Origin: Lachnospiraceae bacterium 28-4
GTDB lineage: Bacteria > Bacillota > Clostridia > Lachnospirales > Lachnospiraceae
Assembly: GCA_000403275.2 (NCBI GenBank)
Contig: KE159598.1
Location: forward strand, 1,574,301 to 1,638,300
DNA length: 64,000 bases
Reading direction: 5' to 3'
Shown here: positions 45,573 through 53,958 of the stretch, in pieces
Layout: every line of letters begins with the position of its first letter
Position numbering within the stretch: the first letter of the stretch is position 1
Notes under the pieces: model-generated
What the model saw: the letters and a program-made list of their open reading frames with translations, nothing else
Told to the model about the DNA's origin: nothing
Database searches by the model: none
Made by a program: the position numbers and the translations under genes

Positions 45573-46247
45573 CTAGTTCTTCACTTCCCCTTCGTGGTGC
45601 ATCAAGGTCACGCTGACCACCCCTTCTATCTTGGAAATTTCATTGGTCAGGCTGCTATAATCCTTAACCCTGATTTCCATAATCAGGTTCTCCCTGCCAT
45701 TGGTAATGCTTTTGGAATCTATTTTATATTTCTGAGTGGATTTTTTCACTGTGGACAGCACCGTTTCTTCCTTATCTATATTGTTCAATTTAATGACTAA
45801 CAGCATAGGGCTTGCCATCACCGGCACCAGCTGCAGCACCAAAAGGCCAAAAGTTACCACCAAAGCAATCACAATTGCCAGTTCATACAAACCGGCCCCA
45901 CACATAATCCCTGTTCCAATGGACCAGAATAAAAACAGCAAATCCATGGGCTCTTTAATAGCTGTCCTGAAACGAACGATGGACAACGCGCCCACCATAC
46001 CCAGGGATATTACAAAATTTGACTGCATGGCGATAACGATTCCTGCAGTAACCACTGAAATGATTGCCATCGTGATATTAAAATTTTTGTTGTAAAAAGT
46101 GCTCCTTGTGATAAACCGGTATACAAAAAAGATATACACCGCTATCAGGAAAGTTAACCCCAAAGTTACTGCCATCTTCGTTGTGGAAAAATCCGCATAC
46201 GAAAAGCCTTCTAAAACCGATTTTTTAATAATGTCGCTGTAACTCAT
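45573..46247 (-). CDS. DUF4956-domain membrane protein
   Basis: 224 residues. Four membrane helices in the first 140 residues, with the family segment ALSIVRFRTAIKEPMDLLFL. The C-terminal 80 residues form a soluble ACT-like alpha/beta domain. DUF4956 proteins are regularly encoded with VTC-type polyphosphate polymerases and CotH proteins, as here, and are thought to act together in the membrane. Last gene of the cassette. Confidence 0.88.
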   Translation of the reverse strand: MSYSDIIKKSVLEGFSYADFSTTKMAVTLGLTFLIAVYIFFVYRFITRSTFYNKNFNITMAIISVVTAGIVIAMQSNFVISLGMVGALSIVRFRTAIKEPMDLLFLFWSIGTGIMCGAGLYELAIVIALVVTFGLLVLQLVPVMASPMLLVIKLNNIDKEETVLSTVKKSTQKYKIDSKSITNGRENLIMEIRVKDYSSLTNEISKIEGVVSVTLMHHEGEVKN

Positions 46248-46333
46248 TTTTTATGTACTCCTTTCCGAGTCCTGAACCTTTTATGTATTGCTAAGATTTA
46301 TACTGCTTTGCTCTCACTGCTGCCCGGGATTAT

Positions 46334-47008
46334 TCAAAAACAACCATTTTCTCTCACCAGACAATATTTCGAAACTGCCTGCCTCTGCAAGGTATTTAAA
46401 TCTACCGCCTGTAAGATGTACCGGGGAAGCAATTCATCATACTTCACTTCCAGAATATGAATACCCGGCGGCATGGCATCGTCAAAATAGTCCGATGAGC
46501 CGCCTGGAAAAAGTTCTGGCCTGGAACATCCCCTGATATTCATATCGAAGGTAATTCTTACATTCCCCACCTCGCTTACCATAGCGCACCTGTCATATTC
46601 TACGATACATTTGGGCCGCATGCCCTTGGACTGCCTTTTATAGAAAAATTCTTCCATTAAAGCGCCTTGCCCGTCCATTTCCTCTTCCCGAATCAATGCC
46701 TGACATTCCTCCAGGGAAATTTCTTCCCTCTGTTTTCCGGTCAGTTCCCGCTCTTTATACTTCTTTTCCAGATGAATCCAATCCATGTTCCCATTGTATG
46801 TCCGGATTCTATACTTCGCCCGTTTGCCAATCCCGGACTCATTTTCGAAAAGGCAGGAATCATACATATCATCAAAATACAGGCTTCTCACCGTATAAAA
46901 CTCTCCGGGCTGATGGCTGTCATAAGTTAAAACAGACTCCAGGCGGTACTTGATTTTCTCCAATTCCATCAAAGAAACCTGGAATTTCAGTTCGTGTCTA
47001 TATACCAT
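46334..47008 (-). CDS. VTC-domain (polyphosphate polymerase-like) protein
   Basis: About 224 residues from MVYRHELKFQVSLMELEKIK (GGGGGA five bases upstream). The VTC tunnel-fold signature is present: YRHELKF, SLYFDDMYDSCLFENESGIG, KRAKYRIRTYNG, HLEKKYKERELTGK, VEYDRCAMVS and ILEVKYDELLP. In yeast the VTC core makes polyphosphate from ATP. The bacterial role beside CotH is unproven. Middle gene of the cassette. Confidence 0.88.
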   Translation of the reverse strand: MVYRHELKFQVSLMELEKIKYRLESVLTYDSHQPGEFYTVRSLYFDDMYDSCLFENESGIGKRAKYRIRTYNGNMDWIHLEKKYKERELTGKQREEISLEECQALIREEEMDGQGALMEEFFYKRQSKGMRPKCIVEYDRCAMVSEVGNVRITFDMNIRGCSRPELFPGGSSDYFDDAMPPGIHILEVKYDELLPRYILQAVDLNTLQRQAVSKYCLVRENGCF

Positions 47009-47132
47009 CGTTTCCCCCATTTCTGCACATCTTTTTGTATGCGAGCATATTTTTCTTTTGCCGGTTTATAACTGTCGATTCGCAATAAACCGGACTATAT
47101 ATAACATATCGTTCTGCAAATAACTACACGCA

Positions 47133-48899
47133 TCACTTGCCGAATGGCGTGCTGGCATTTTTCATCCTCTCAACCGCCGCCTGCACATATTCCGCTCCCA
47201 CATACTGCCCCATCATCTGGTAAATAAAATCCCTTCTCTGCTTCAAAAAAGTACGCGTGTCCTCAATGTTCGCGATTCCTTCATCCCGCAGTTCAATTGC
47301 AATAAACCTCACATTATTGCTGCATATAGGCTCTATCATCTCTTCCAGATAAGCATCCACAAATTGGTCCACCTTCTCATCCGCATATACCTCCTCCGCA
47401 ATGTAAACCATCCGTTCCACAAACCGTTCCCTGAATGCCGGGCTTTTGAACAGAGAGCCAAATACACTGTCCCCCCACATTACATTGCTCAGCGTGTCTA
47501 CTTCCAATTGGCTTGTGGCCAGACTCCCCGAATTCACATCAAAAAGCATCCAGCGCCAGCGGCCATCCCCGTATTCGTTATCCGAAAGCACATTCCTAGT
47601 TCGCCATGCCGCCTCGTTCTTCACCGGCCAGTCGCCGTACCTTCCGATAAAAATCTGCGCCGCATAATAATCAATATAGCTATCCATATCAATCAGGCTC
47701 TTCGCTTTTTCATAGTTTTCTTCTACCGACATATCATTCTCTGATATAAAAGTCCTCATTTCCTGGAATAATTCGATTTCCTTTTCCATCCCCTCTTCCA
47801 GCACCTCTTCTTTTACAAAGATAACCTCTTCCTGAGGTACGTCATAATGATCTGAGATAAAATCCGCATTATAGCTTTCCGTTATATAATACATCCCCCA
47901 GTATTCACCGTCCAGAAACAGCATCGCCGGACGAAATTGCATCGTGCTGAAATTCAGTTCCGCTTCCAGCGTATGTGCCAGATAGTCCTTTATTTTATAA
48001 GCGGAATCGTCCGCCCCTGAAAATATGACAAACTTATGGGAATTTCCCCCTATTCCAAAAATATCCTCCGAAAACTCTTCGCTCCCCGAATATTCCCTGC
48101 GGGCATATACGCTCAAACTCTTTGGATTCTTCCCCCTGCTTCCGCGCCCCTGAATCCGGATTCCGCAGTCATCGGACAGCACTCTCTGCCTTTCCGGGTT
48201 AAAAATCTCCACATGGGCCGGTCGCTCGGACTCCTTGCCCCTGATTCTGTAATTGGCATCCCACCACCACCAAGTACCCCTATTGGGGGTATTTTCATCC
48301 GGCAGCAATTGGGCATATTCATCAAAGACCTTGCCGGTCACATAAATCCCCGTCTCATAATCGAATAAATTCTTCGGGTCTGTAATGAGCGAAACCATCC
48401 ACATGTTCTGATATAATATCTTTTGGTCAAATCCGATAAAATAGGAGCCCGTAATAGAATCCACGCAATTCCCGCTCCTGTCAAAAGCCGCCGCCCTTAC
48501 AATATTGCATTTATCCACCGGGCCAGCCGGCACGATATATCCCGGGAATTCGGCGGAATACTCTTCCACCAGTTCCTGATAAAATCCTGTAGAAGTATCC
48601 GTCCGCTCCGAATACACATTGCTATGAAGGGAAGCATCTTCCAAATAAAACTCCCCGTCATAAGGAATGGAATTCTGTGTAGGCTCCGTTCCATCTAGGG
48701 TATAATAAATACTGTACCTGTCCGCGCCTTGTATTTCCAGGTAGATCGGCTCCTCATAGTACCCAGACTCCAGGGAAAATGCCAGTTTCTCATCTGAATC
48801 AAAACATGGGATTAGCAGAAATATCATTAACAGAAAAAGAGAAAGAAAAATGTACTTGTGCTTTCCTGATTTTTTTATCTTAAATAATCCATTGTCCAA
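47133..48899 (-). CDS. CotH kinase family protein
   Basis: 588 residues from a TTG at 48899 with GAGGTGATTCA upstream; the frame also has a GTG at 48950 but no ribosome-binding site. A signal anchor (FLSLFLLMIFLLIPCF), a chitobiase-like beta domain (residues about 40-160; YYTLDGTEPTQNSIPYDGEF) and the CotH kinase core follow: RGRGSRGKNPKSLS-type nucleotide loop (IRIQGRGSRGKNPKSLSVYA), FLDGEYWGMYYITES and the catalytic WRWMLFDVNSG. CotH proteins phosphorylate surface proteins. First gene of the cassette. Confidence 0.88.
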   Translation of the reverse strand: MDNGLFKIKKSGKHKYIFLSLFLLMIFLLIPCFDSDEKLAFSLESGYYEEPIYLEIQGADRYSIYYTLDGTEPTQNSIPYDGEFYLEDASLHSNVYSERTDTSTGFYQELVEEYSAEFPGYIVPAGPVDKCNIVRAAAFDRSGNCVDSITGSYFIGFDQKILYQNMWMVSLITDPKNLFDYETGIYVTGKVFDEYAQLLPDENTPNRGTWWWWDANYRIRGKESERPAHVEIFNPERQRVLSDDCGIRIQGRGSRGKNPKSLSVYARREYSGSEEFSEDIFGIGGNSHKFVIFSGADDSAYKIKDYLAHTLEAELNFSTMQFRPAMLFLDGEYWGMYYITESYNADFISDHYDVPQEEVIFVKEEVLEEGMEKEIELFQEMRTFISENDMSVEENYEKAKSLIDMDSYIDYYAAQIFIGRYGDWPVKNEAAWRTRNVLSDNEYGDGRWRWMLFDVNSGSLATSQLEVDTLSNVMWGDSVFGSLFKSPAFRERFVERMVYIAEEVYADEKVDQFVDAYLEEMIEPICSNNVRFIAIELRDEGIANIEDTRTFLKQRRDFIYQMMGQYVGAEYVQAAVERMKNASTPFGK

Positions 48900-49060
48900 T
48901 GAATCACCTCGTTTGTGTATTATCAAATATGGTAAAATATGTAATTGCACAGCCGGGCCTATATACTTGCACCAGCTGTGCTAAAAATGCCATTTTGTCA
49001 ATTATACGTTTTTCATGGCGAGGTGTCAATCATTCAAATGTAACGAAAATTCCAAATATT

Positions 49061-49146
49061 GTAACAGTTCAGCCTTCGGCTTCTCCGTTACAGAATCTGC
49101 CCATTCCAAATCCCCTTCGGTGAGGGGCAGATTCATTCATGGCTCA
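49061..49146. repeat. Two strong hairpins in the gap before CotH
   Basis: GTAAC...GTTAC with inner AGCC-TTCG-GGCT (49061-49090), followed by GAATCTGCCC...GGGCAGATTC (about 49092-49133). Both loops carry CTTCGG-type turns. A third hairpin (GCAGGT/ACCTGC plus T-run, about 49195-49222) could end transcription on the plus strand. No gene was seen between 48900 and 49324. Confidence 0.45.
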
Positions 49147-49324
49147 ATTTATGCATTCGCGGGAGTTTGACAGTTGAATAATCCAAAAATACCTGCAGGT
49201 CGCATAAAACCTGCTTTTTTTTGTGTCAAATATTTCGTTTTTATATCTGTTATTTTATGTTATTGTATATTATAATAAAGAGTAGAAGGGATGATATATG
49301 AATCTTCACATAACAAAATCTAAA

Positions 49325-50277
49325 TGAATATTATCCCCCTTGGGAGCCGCCCAGTTTCCTGCTTGGGAGCCGCCCAGAAGTTTCTGCCTTGGGAGCCACC
49401 CCAGACACAAGATGTAGTGGTACTGCCCCTGTCATGACTGTGTGGTTATTTGTTCAAAAGCGGCTATGCCGCTTTCCAATCTGTCCGATGCTGCCTGTAG
49501 TATTCCTCCGGCGCCAGATAGCCGTTTGCTTCATGAATACGCTTACGGTTATAAAATATCCATATATACTCAAATACGGAATAATACTCTCCAAGTGAAA
49601 GATAGGCTTCATTTAGTATGATTTCTCCTCTTTTGGGATGTGAGGTCACGCCGGTCTTCAGGTTATTACAGACAATTTTTACCGGCGTACCGCCAAAGAA
49701 CTGAAATATGTTCACATGACATGATAACCATGCTTTTTCATTCATACTGGCTGTGGCTTCCACGTAGATCATCTGGCTGTAGGGCATTGCTGCAACAGAC
49801 AGGTATGCCGTTGTACACCCACCGGTATCAGGTTCCATATAGCTTTTTTTAATTCTTTATGGACGTAAGAATAATCAACCGGAGCATATCTGGGTTTATA
49901 TTTGAACTTGTCCGGATAGAACAGTTCATAAAGTCTGTCATCATCCCATTCAGAAATATCATCCCATGATTTGTCTGATTGTAAAAGCAATACCTGAACC
50001 TCAGCTACAGTGTTTCTGGATACACCTAAAATCTTTGACGCCTCCCTTGCGCTCAGATTTTTTCCCAGAAGCTCCAGAATGCTTCTGACTTTTGTCTTCT
50101 TAAACATAAAAAGACCTCCTTATAGATTATTTGGTGGTACTGCATCAGCAGTTCTCCATGAATAACTATAAGGAGATTTATAGCGAAATTAAACATGTAT
50201 GCTGCCACAATATGTTGTGGTGGCTCTGAAGATGGAAAATACCATTTCCAGGCGGCTCCCAAGGGGGATAATATTCA
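49325..50277 (-). mobile_element. 953-bp IS21-type relic with hybrid transposase
   Basis: Perfect 27-bp terminal inverted repeats begin TGAATATTATCCCCCTTG at 49325 and end at 50277. Subterminal copies of CTTGGGAGCCGCCC follow the left end, as in IS21. Inside, 49769-50107 encodes the IstA N-terminus (LLGKNLSAREASKILGVSRN). After a frame change, 49464-49838 encodes the IstA core (LPYSQ-like MPYSQMIYVEATASMNEKAW), then jumps to the C-terminus of an IS3 OrfB (FEYIWIFYNRKRIHEANGYL). istB is absent. It interrupts the sigma-like gene at 50278. Confidence 0.75.
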
Positions 50278-50683
50278 GCAGCTTTTCCAATACCCTCTGC
50301 TTCCGTGAAGATACCGTTGTCCTGCTCTCATTCTTCGATTTTGCAAACTCGCTGACCTGCATTTCCTCCCCGAACACCTTCATGGCAAGCTCCCGTTCTT
50401 CCGGCAGGAGGGAATCCATCGCATCCTACAGGACACCAAGCAGCATCCGCTTTTCCGCCAGTTCCTCCATGCTCTCCGCAAAAAGCTCCGTCCGCATATC
50501 ATTCTCTTTCCATTCCTCGTAGGATTCTTCCGTATAACCGTTCTGCTCCATCGCCTCCTGGTTCCGCTGTTCTTTTTTCTTCATCTGCCACCACGGGCGG
50601 TAATATTTCTGATATTCCTCTTCCGTAACATTCATTGTGGTTTCTTCGTTCCCTGACTTGATCCTGATGATTTTTTCAGACAT
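50278..50683 (-). pseudogene. Sigma-70-like factor, with internal stop and cut by the IS21 relic
   Basis: MSEKIIRIKSGNEETTMNVT starts a protein like the small sigma factors of Clostridial mobile elements (YQKYYRPWWQMKKKEQRNQE). After LGVL a TAG codon interrupts it. The same frame then gives DAMDSLLPEERELAMKVFGE and SEFAKSKNESRTTVSSRKQR, a region-4 helix-turn-helix. The IS21 end removes the last residues. It may once have controlled the neighbouring cluster. Confidence 0.65.
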
Positions 50684-50762
50684 AAAAGCGTTCCTTTCTT
50701 TACGCCTTCATAAAGCCAGAAACGCTTCTATTTTTGATATGAAATTGATTGAAAATGGAAAA

Positions 50763-50811
50763 ATGGCCGGAGTAAGCTAAGGCTCATTGTCTCTAGCTTC
50801 ACTCCGGCCAT
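50763..50811 (-). terminator. Strong terminator hairpin at the end of the small-protein cluster
   Basis: ATGGCCGGAGT (50763-50773) pairs with ACTCCGGCCAT (50801-50811), with AAGCTA/TAGCTT inside. On the minus strand a TTTTT run follows. It lies 45 bases past the zinc-ribbon gene's stop. Confidence 0.7.
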
Positions 50812-50855
50812 TCGTGACTCGATGTCCCCTGGTTCCACTCGCTCGGTAGTAAGTC

Positions 50856-51008
50856 CTATTTAGCTGTCTCCGTGACCTGTAGTAGCCATTCCAATTTGAC
50901 TATCCTCCCGCATTCGGGGCACCTTACCTCTAAGACTACGCGCCCTCCCGCGGTGGCAATAATATCGCAGATCCGTCCTTTGCAAGCGGGGCATCTGACC
51001 ATACACAT
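50856..51008 (-). CDS. Small zinc-ribbon protein
   Basis: 50 residues from MCMVRCPACKGRICDIIATA (ATG 51008, GGAGG eight bases upstream). Two Cys-x-x-Cys knuckles (CPAC and CPEC) make a single zinc ribbon, like phage Com-type proteins. The role may be RNA or DNA binding, by analogy only. A related ribbon is encoded at 51169. The longer upstream frame is not supported. Confidence 0.6.
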   Translation of the reverse strand: MCMVRCPACKGRICDIIATAGGRVVLEVRCPECGRIVKLEWLLQVTETAK

Positions 51009-51168
51009 ACCGTATTCCTCCACAACCTGTTTTGGAGGACAAAGCCATGTTATGCACGCAACATAAAATGTCCCATCGGTGGAAATTATCAAAAATTTCC
51101 ATTGTCTGTTACCAGTATGGCCCGGAGTGCCGCCCCCTAATCACGGAATGCATAAAAAAACAGCAGAA

Positions 51169-51351
51169 TCACCTCCGCCGTTTCTTCCTCTCATATATGC
51201 CCGCCTCTACCCCTTCCGGGCCGAAGTGCAGCCTTACCAGTTTTCCGCAGTGCTGGCATTTGATCTCAAGGACCGTCCACTCCGTCTCTGTTCCCTCATC
51301 GTCCAAAATGCGCCGCCTGCATTTGGGGTTGGGGCATCTGATCACTTCCAT
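51169..51351 (-). CDS. Small zinc-ribbon protein with basic tail
   Basis: 60 residues: CPNPKC and CQHC knuckles around LDDEGTETEWTVLEIK, then a tail ending YERKKRRR. GGAGG stands nine bases before the ATG. The layout matches 50856. The basic tail suggests nucleic acid binding. Part of the cluster with the response regulator at 57474. Confidence 0.6.
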   Translation of the reverse strand: MEVIRCPNPKCRRRILDDEGTETEWTVLEIKCQHCGKLVRLHFGPEGVEAGIYERKKRRR

Positions 51352-51427
51352 CTGCCACCGCCTCCTTTACTCCACTCCGGCCAGTAACCGGCCTTATTTT
51401 CCGCCTCCCCGTACTGATATGTAACAA

Positions 51428-51455
51428 GGGAACCAGCCTGCCTCTGCTGGTTCCC
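51428..51455 (-). terminator. Terminator-like hairpin after the 51482 gene
   Basis: GGGAACCAGC (51428-51437) pairs with GCTGGTTCCC (51446-51455), 27 bases past the stop at 51482. The T-run is better on the plus strand (TTTTA). Confidence 0.55.
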
Positions 51456-51481
51456 TTTTATCATTTGTGTATTATATCCGC

Positions 51482-51991
51482 CTATGCCCTCGCGTCAAAG
51501 CCACCCTGCACTTCCATTCCGGCAATGCCGGAATTTATCTCCTGCCTTGCCGCATGGTACGCATCATAGTAGGCAGCCTTCAAAGCCCCGTGTACCTGCG
51601 TCTCCGCCTTCGACTCCTTCTCATGCCAGCCCACGCCCGCCGTGTAGGTCAGTACCTCGTCTCCGTTCCCGTCATACACATGGACTCCCCCGGACTGGAA
51701 CTCCGCTTCATACGGCTCCCCGAACAGAAGACGCAGCCACCGCTCATCGGCTTCCCGTATTTCCTTCATATCAATCTTTCCCATCAGCGCCGCCCTGTCC
51801 GGTGCGACTTTGGCGACCTCGCTTTTGCGCAGGGCAAGGAACTTATTCCCCATATAGACGTTCTGCGCCGCATCCTCCCTGGCGTATTCGGCTATCTGCT
51901 CCCGGAGGGAGTCAGACAGCTTCCATTCCTTCTTGGATGATGGCTTTGGGATGCCCGCATGATGGCTTTTTGCTATTCCTGTTATATCCAT
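51482..51991 (-). CDS. Small protein of unknown function (MDITGI start)
   Basis: 169 residues from MDITGIAKSHHAGIPKPSSK (ATG 51991; GAGGTG seven bases upstream, so the earlier GTG is not used). No signal or membrane segment. Helical N-terminal part (LREQIAEYAREDAAQNVYMG), a beta segment (GGVHVYDGNGDEVLTYTAGV) and a C-terminal helix. Short M-x-I-x-G-I opening as in its neighbours. Next to the repeat R2. Unknown function. Confidence 0.6.
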   Translation of the reverse strand: MDITGIAKSHHAGIPKPSSKKEWKLSDSLREQIAEYAREDAAQNVYMGNKFLALRKSEVAKVAPDRAALMGKIDMKEIREADERWLRLLFGEPYEAEFQSGGVHVYDGNGDEVLTYTAGVGWHEKESKAETQVHGALKAAYYDAYHAARQEINSGIAGMEVQGGFDARA

Positions 51992-52009
51992 TTCAATCAC
52001 CTCTCTCTG

Positions 52010-52085
52010 CTTTGACGGAACGCCGGGGATGCCTGCCCTGCCTTGTCAGACTGTGGCTTATCGGGGATATACGTCTATTGGATTC
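52010..52085. repeat. Repeat R2, copy 2
   Basis: On the minus strand, ATATCCCCGATAAGCCACAG and GGCAGGGCAGGCATCCCCGG follow the stop of the 52085 gene. Matches 29090-29190, about 27620-27692 and about 26998-27055. Confidence 0.5.
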
Positions 52086-52630
52086 TATTTCTTGTTCATG
52101 AAATCCCAATACGCCTGCATACTGTACTGGTAATATGCCGCAGCTTTTTTCTGGCTCAACAGTTTCATATCGCTAATCTGCTTTTGGAACATATCCATGA
52201 AATTGGTCCTATCGTTCAATCCCATCATTCCCGTTTCAGGCGGTAATGATGTAAGCCCTCCATTCTTATCTACACCCATATAGGATTCCAATGCTGTCAT
52301 TTCCACTAATGAAGCATTCCGGGGATTTATCTTGTTGATATGTATGGTCTGCTCAAATTCATTCCCATTCTCATCAACACCTTTTGCAATCACAGTCGGA
52401 TCATCCTCTGTTGAGCCTTCCGCATATTTGATGTAGAAAGACAGCCCTGTCCCGTTACCGCCAGAGTACAGCATATCATCCGTTTTCATATAGACAATAG
52501 ATGTATGTGGCTTTGCGCCTGCCACATTGTTTACCTGCTCCGCAAAACTCCTTCCTGCCGCATTCTGCTGTGCCTTTCTTGCTCCCTGCCATGCCGGATA
52601 TCCTGTTGTTCCTATTCCATTTACGTTCAT
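52085..52630 (-). CDS. MxVNGI-family small protein of unknown function
   Basis: 181 residues, no signal peptide. It starts MNVNGIGTTGYPAWQGARK, then an F-x-x-x-V segment (RSFAEQV), a beta-rich middle with KTDDMLYSGGNGTGLSFYIK and GVDENGNEFEQTIHINKINP, and a helical C-terminus (LLSQKKAAAYYQYSMQAYWD). The decayed gene at 28095 is a shortened relative. RNA copy A and the leader frame lie upstream. No known function. The N-terminal pattern may be an export or assembly signal. Confidence 0.65.
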   Translation of the reverse strand: MNVNGIGTTGYPAWQGARKAQQNAAGRSFAEQVNNVAGAKPHTSIVYMKTDDMLYSGGNGTGLSFYIKYAEGSTEDDPTVIAKGVDENGNEFEQTIHINKINPRNASLVEMTALESYMGVDKNGGLTSLPPETGMMGLNDRTNFMDMFQKQISDMKLLSQKKAAAYYQYSMQAYWDFMNKK

Positions 52631-52665
52631 TTTTCAAATCCTCCATTGTTATTAATTATTTTAAT

Positions 52666-52719
52666 GGCAGCCCTTCTGTCGTTCAGAGCCGCCCCTGCTC
52701 CCATGTAATAAGTCCGAGC
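52666..52719 (-). ncRNA. Two-hairpin RNA element, copy A
   Basis: Minus strand: GCTC/GAGC close the 15-base loop GGACUUAUUACAUGG (52697-52719). GGCGGCUC/GGGCUGCC close UGAACGACAGAA (52666-52693). Two pairs of the second stem are G-U and do not form on the plus-strand RNA. It ends 35 bases before the ATG of 52085-52630. Confidence 0.65.
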
Positions 52720-52748
52720 GGTTCATTACCTCCATGCAGACATACCGC

Positions 52749-52772
52749 CTAACTTCCCCTGTCAAACTTCAT
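52749..52772 (-). other. Seven-codon leader frame MKFDRGS before RNA copy A
   Basis: ATG AAG TTT GAC AGG GGA AGT TAG with GGGAGGTG upstream. Five of the seven residues match MEFDRRS at 29052-29075. It ends 29 bases before the first hairpin. Confidence 0.4.
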
Positions 52773-52813
52773 GACAAACACCTCCCTAGCTGAAATTACT
52801 GCAATTACTTTTT

Positions 52814-53068
52814 TCATTCCGCACTCCCTTTATGCGGTTCCGCCGAAATGATCTCCCCCTGCACGTTGGATTCATCCGAATCCCTATCCAGCTCATCTTC
52901 GTCAAGCTGCGGCTCCACCGCTATCGGGTCATCATCATAGACCGCCGGACTGCCATCCTCAATCTGATGCACGGCATCCGGGGCGGGGCTTCCCTGTGTA
53001 GTGCATCCGCTGATCGCGGGAATCATCATTGCCGTAATAAGTAATGTTGGTATTCTGCTGACACGCAT
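52814..53068 (-). CDS. Small acidic lipoprotein
   Basis: 84 residues. Signal with lipobox (AMMIPAISGCTTQG), then a strongly acidic tail (DDDPIAVEPQLDEDELDRDS). GGAGG lies upstream. Anchored outside the membrane; it might bind cations or a partner. The only member of the cluster with an export signal. No family recognised. Confidence 0.6.
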   Translation of the reverse strand: MRVSRIPTLLITAMMIPAISGCTTQGSPAPDAVHQIEDGSPAVYDDDPIAVEPQLDEDELDRDSDESNVQGEIISAEPHKGSAE

Positions 53069-53134
53069 TTTTCAAGCCCTCCGATTTCCTTTTATGTAAC
53101 AGCCATATCTGAGCCGTCTGCTGCGGAATATCCC

Positions 53135-53830
53135 TTACGCCTTTAAATCAAAACTTGCCCCTGTGGGTGATGATGTGCCGGATACCGTTTCCATGAGGTT
53201 CTGCGTGACGCTTTTTGTATCCGTGCCAGTGGCAGATACCGTGAACGTACCTTCCATCCTCTCTTTTCTTTCTGCCCGCCGTTCCGCTGCCTTTTCTTCC
53301 TCCGCCTTTTTCTCCTTGCGCCTCTCGGCGGCCTTTTCCTCGGCTGCTTTCTTCTCTTTCGCCCGCCGTTCCGCATTTTCTTTTGCTATCTTCCCATCGG
53401 GGTCACTTGTTCCGGAGATTGCTACTGAAATATTCCCATTTGCATCAACACTGTAGCTGAGATTTGTCAGAGTTCCTCGACAGCCTGCTACTGCGCTTTT
53501 CGCACAATCCGGAATCGCCGCCAGATTTTCTTCCAGATACTTTGCTTTTTCCGGATCGTTCATACATTTCTTCAGGAAAGCGCCCGATACGGATACCGTT
53601 GTCGGAACACCCTGCATGGAGGTTGTACCCGAATTCATATAGCTGTACTTACCTTGCAGATATTTGGAATAGTCATTGACATTGCTGTACCCCGTCTTAA
53701 TCTGCTCTGTTTTTGTTCCCCCGGTTGAGGTTTTCAGTTCCACCGTTCTTGTCGTCACATTTCCTTCCTTTGCAGTATTTGTGTAGCCTTTCCCATAATC
53801 GCTGTAATTGTTTGTGATCTCCATTGACAT
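53135..53830 (-). CDS. DUF6033-like protein
   Basis: 231 residues from MSMEITNNYSDYGKGYTNTA (ATG 53830; the frame's first ATG overlaps GGAGG). The middle (SVSGAFLKKCMNDPEKAKYL, then LTNLSYSVDANGNISVAISG) is followed by a 45-residue Lys/Glu/Ala-rich helix with repeating RRxxKKxxEEKAAE. The C-terminal 40 residues are Ser/Thr-rich (TFTVSATGTDTKSVTQNLME). The DUF6033 assignment is from memory of similar sequences. Unknown function. RNA copy B lies just upstream. Confidence 0.6.
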   Translation of the reverse strand: MSMEITNNYSDYGKGYTNTAKEGNVTTRTVELKTSTGGTKTEQIKTGYSNVNDYSKYLQGKYSYMNSGTTSMQGVPTTVSVSGAFLKKCMNDPEKAKYLEENLAAIPDCAKSAVAGCRGTLTNLSYSVDANGNISVAISGTSDPDGKIAKENAERRAKEKKAAEEKAAERRKEKKAEEEKAAERRAERKERMEGTFTVSATGTDTKSVTQNLMETVSGTSSPTGASFDLKA

Positions 53831-53861
53831 AATAATCATCCTCCTTCAAAAAATCTTACCT

Positions 53862-53917
53862 GCGGCCCCTCTGTCATTCGGAGCCGCCCATGCCCCCTTG
53901 CGGTAAGTCCGGGCATG
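53862..53917 (-). ncRNA. Two-hairpin RNA element, copy B
   Basis: Minus strand: CATGCCC/GGGCATG close the loop GGACUUACCGCAAGG (53889-53917). GCGGCUCC/GGGGCCGC close GAAUGACAGA (53862-53887), with one U-G pair. It ends 31 bases before ATG 53830 and starts 41 bases past the stop of the previous gene. Confidence 0.65.
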
Positions 53918-53958
53918 ATGCCCTTCATTAACCAAGCAGCGAATCACCGCCTGCGGCA

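Noticed and set aside
49061..49222. Series of hairpins taken at first for a CRISPR-like array or riboswitch
   Set aside because: The units differ in sequence, there are no regular spacers, and no known riboswitch core is present.
49340..49400. Three close copies of CTTGGGAGCCGCCC as a tandem regulatory repeat
   Set aside because: They lie at the left end of the IS21 relic and are its typical subterminal repeats.
51032..51424. 130-codon plus-strand frame over the zinc-ribbon genes
   Set aside because: Opposite to the zinc ribbons, no ribosome-binding site, and no family resemblance.
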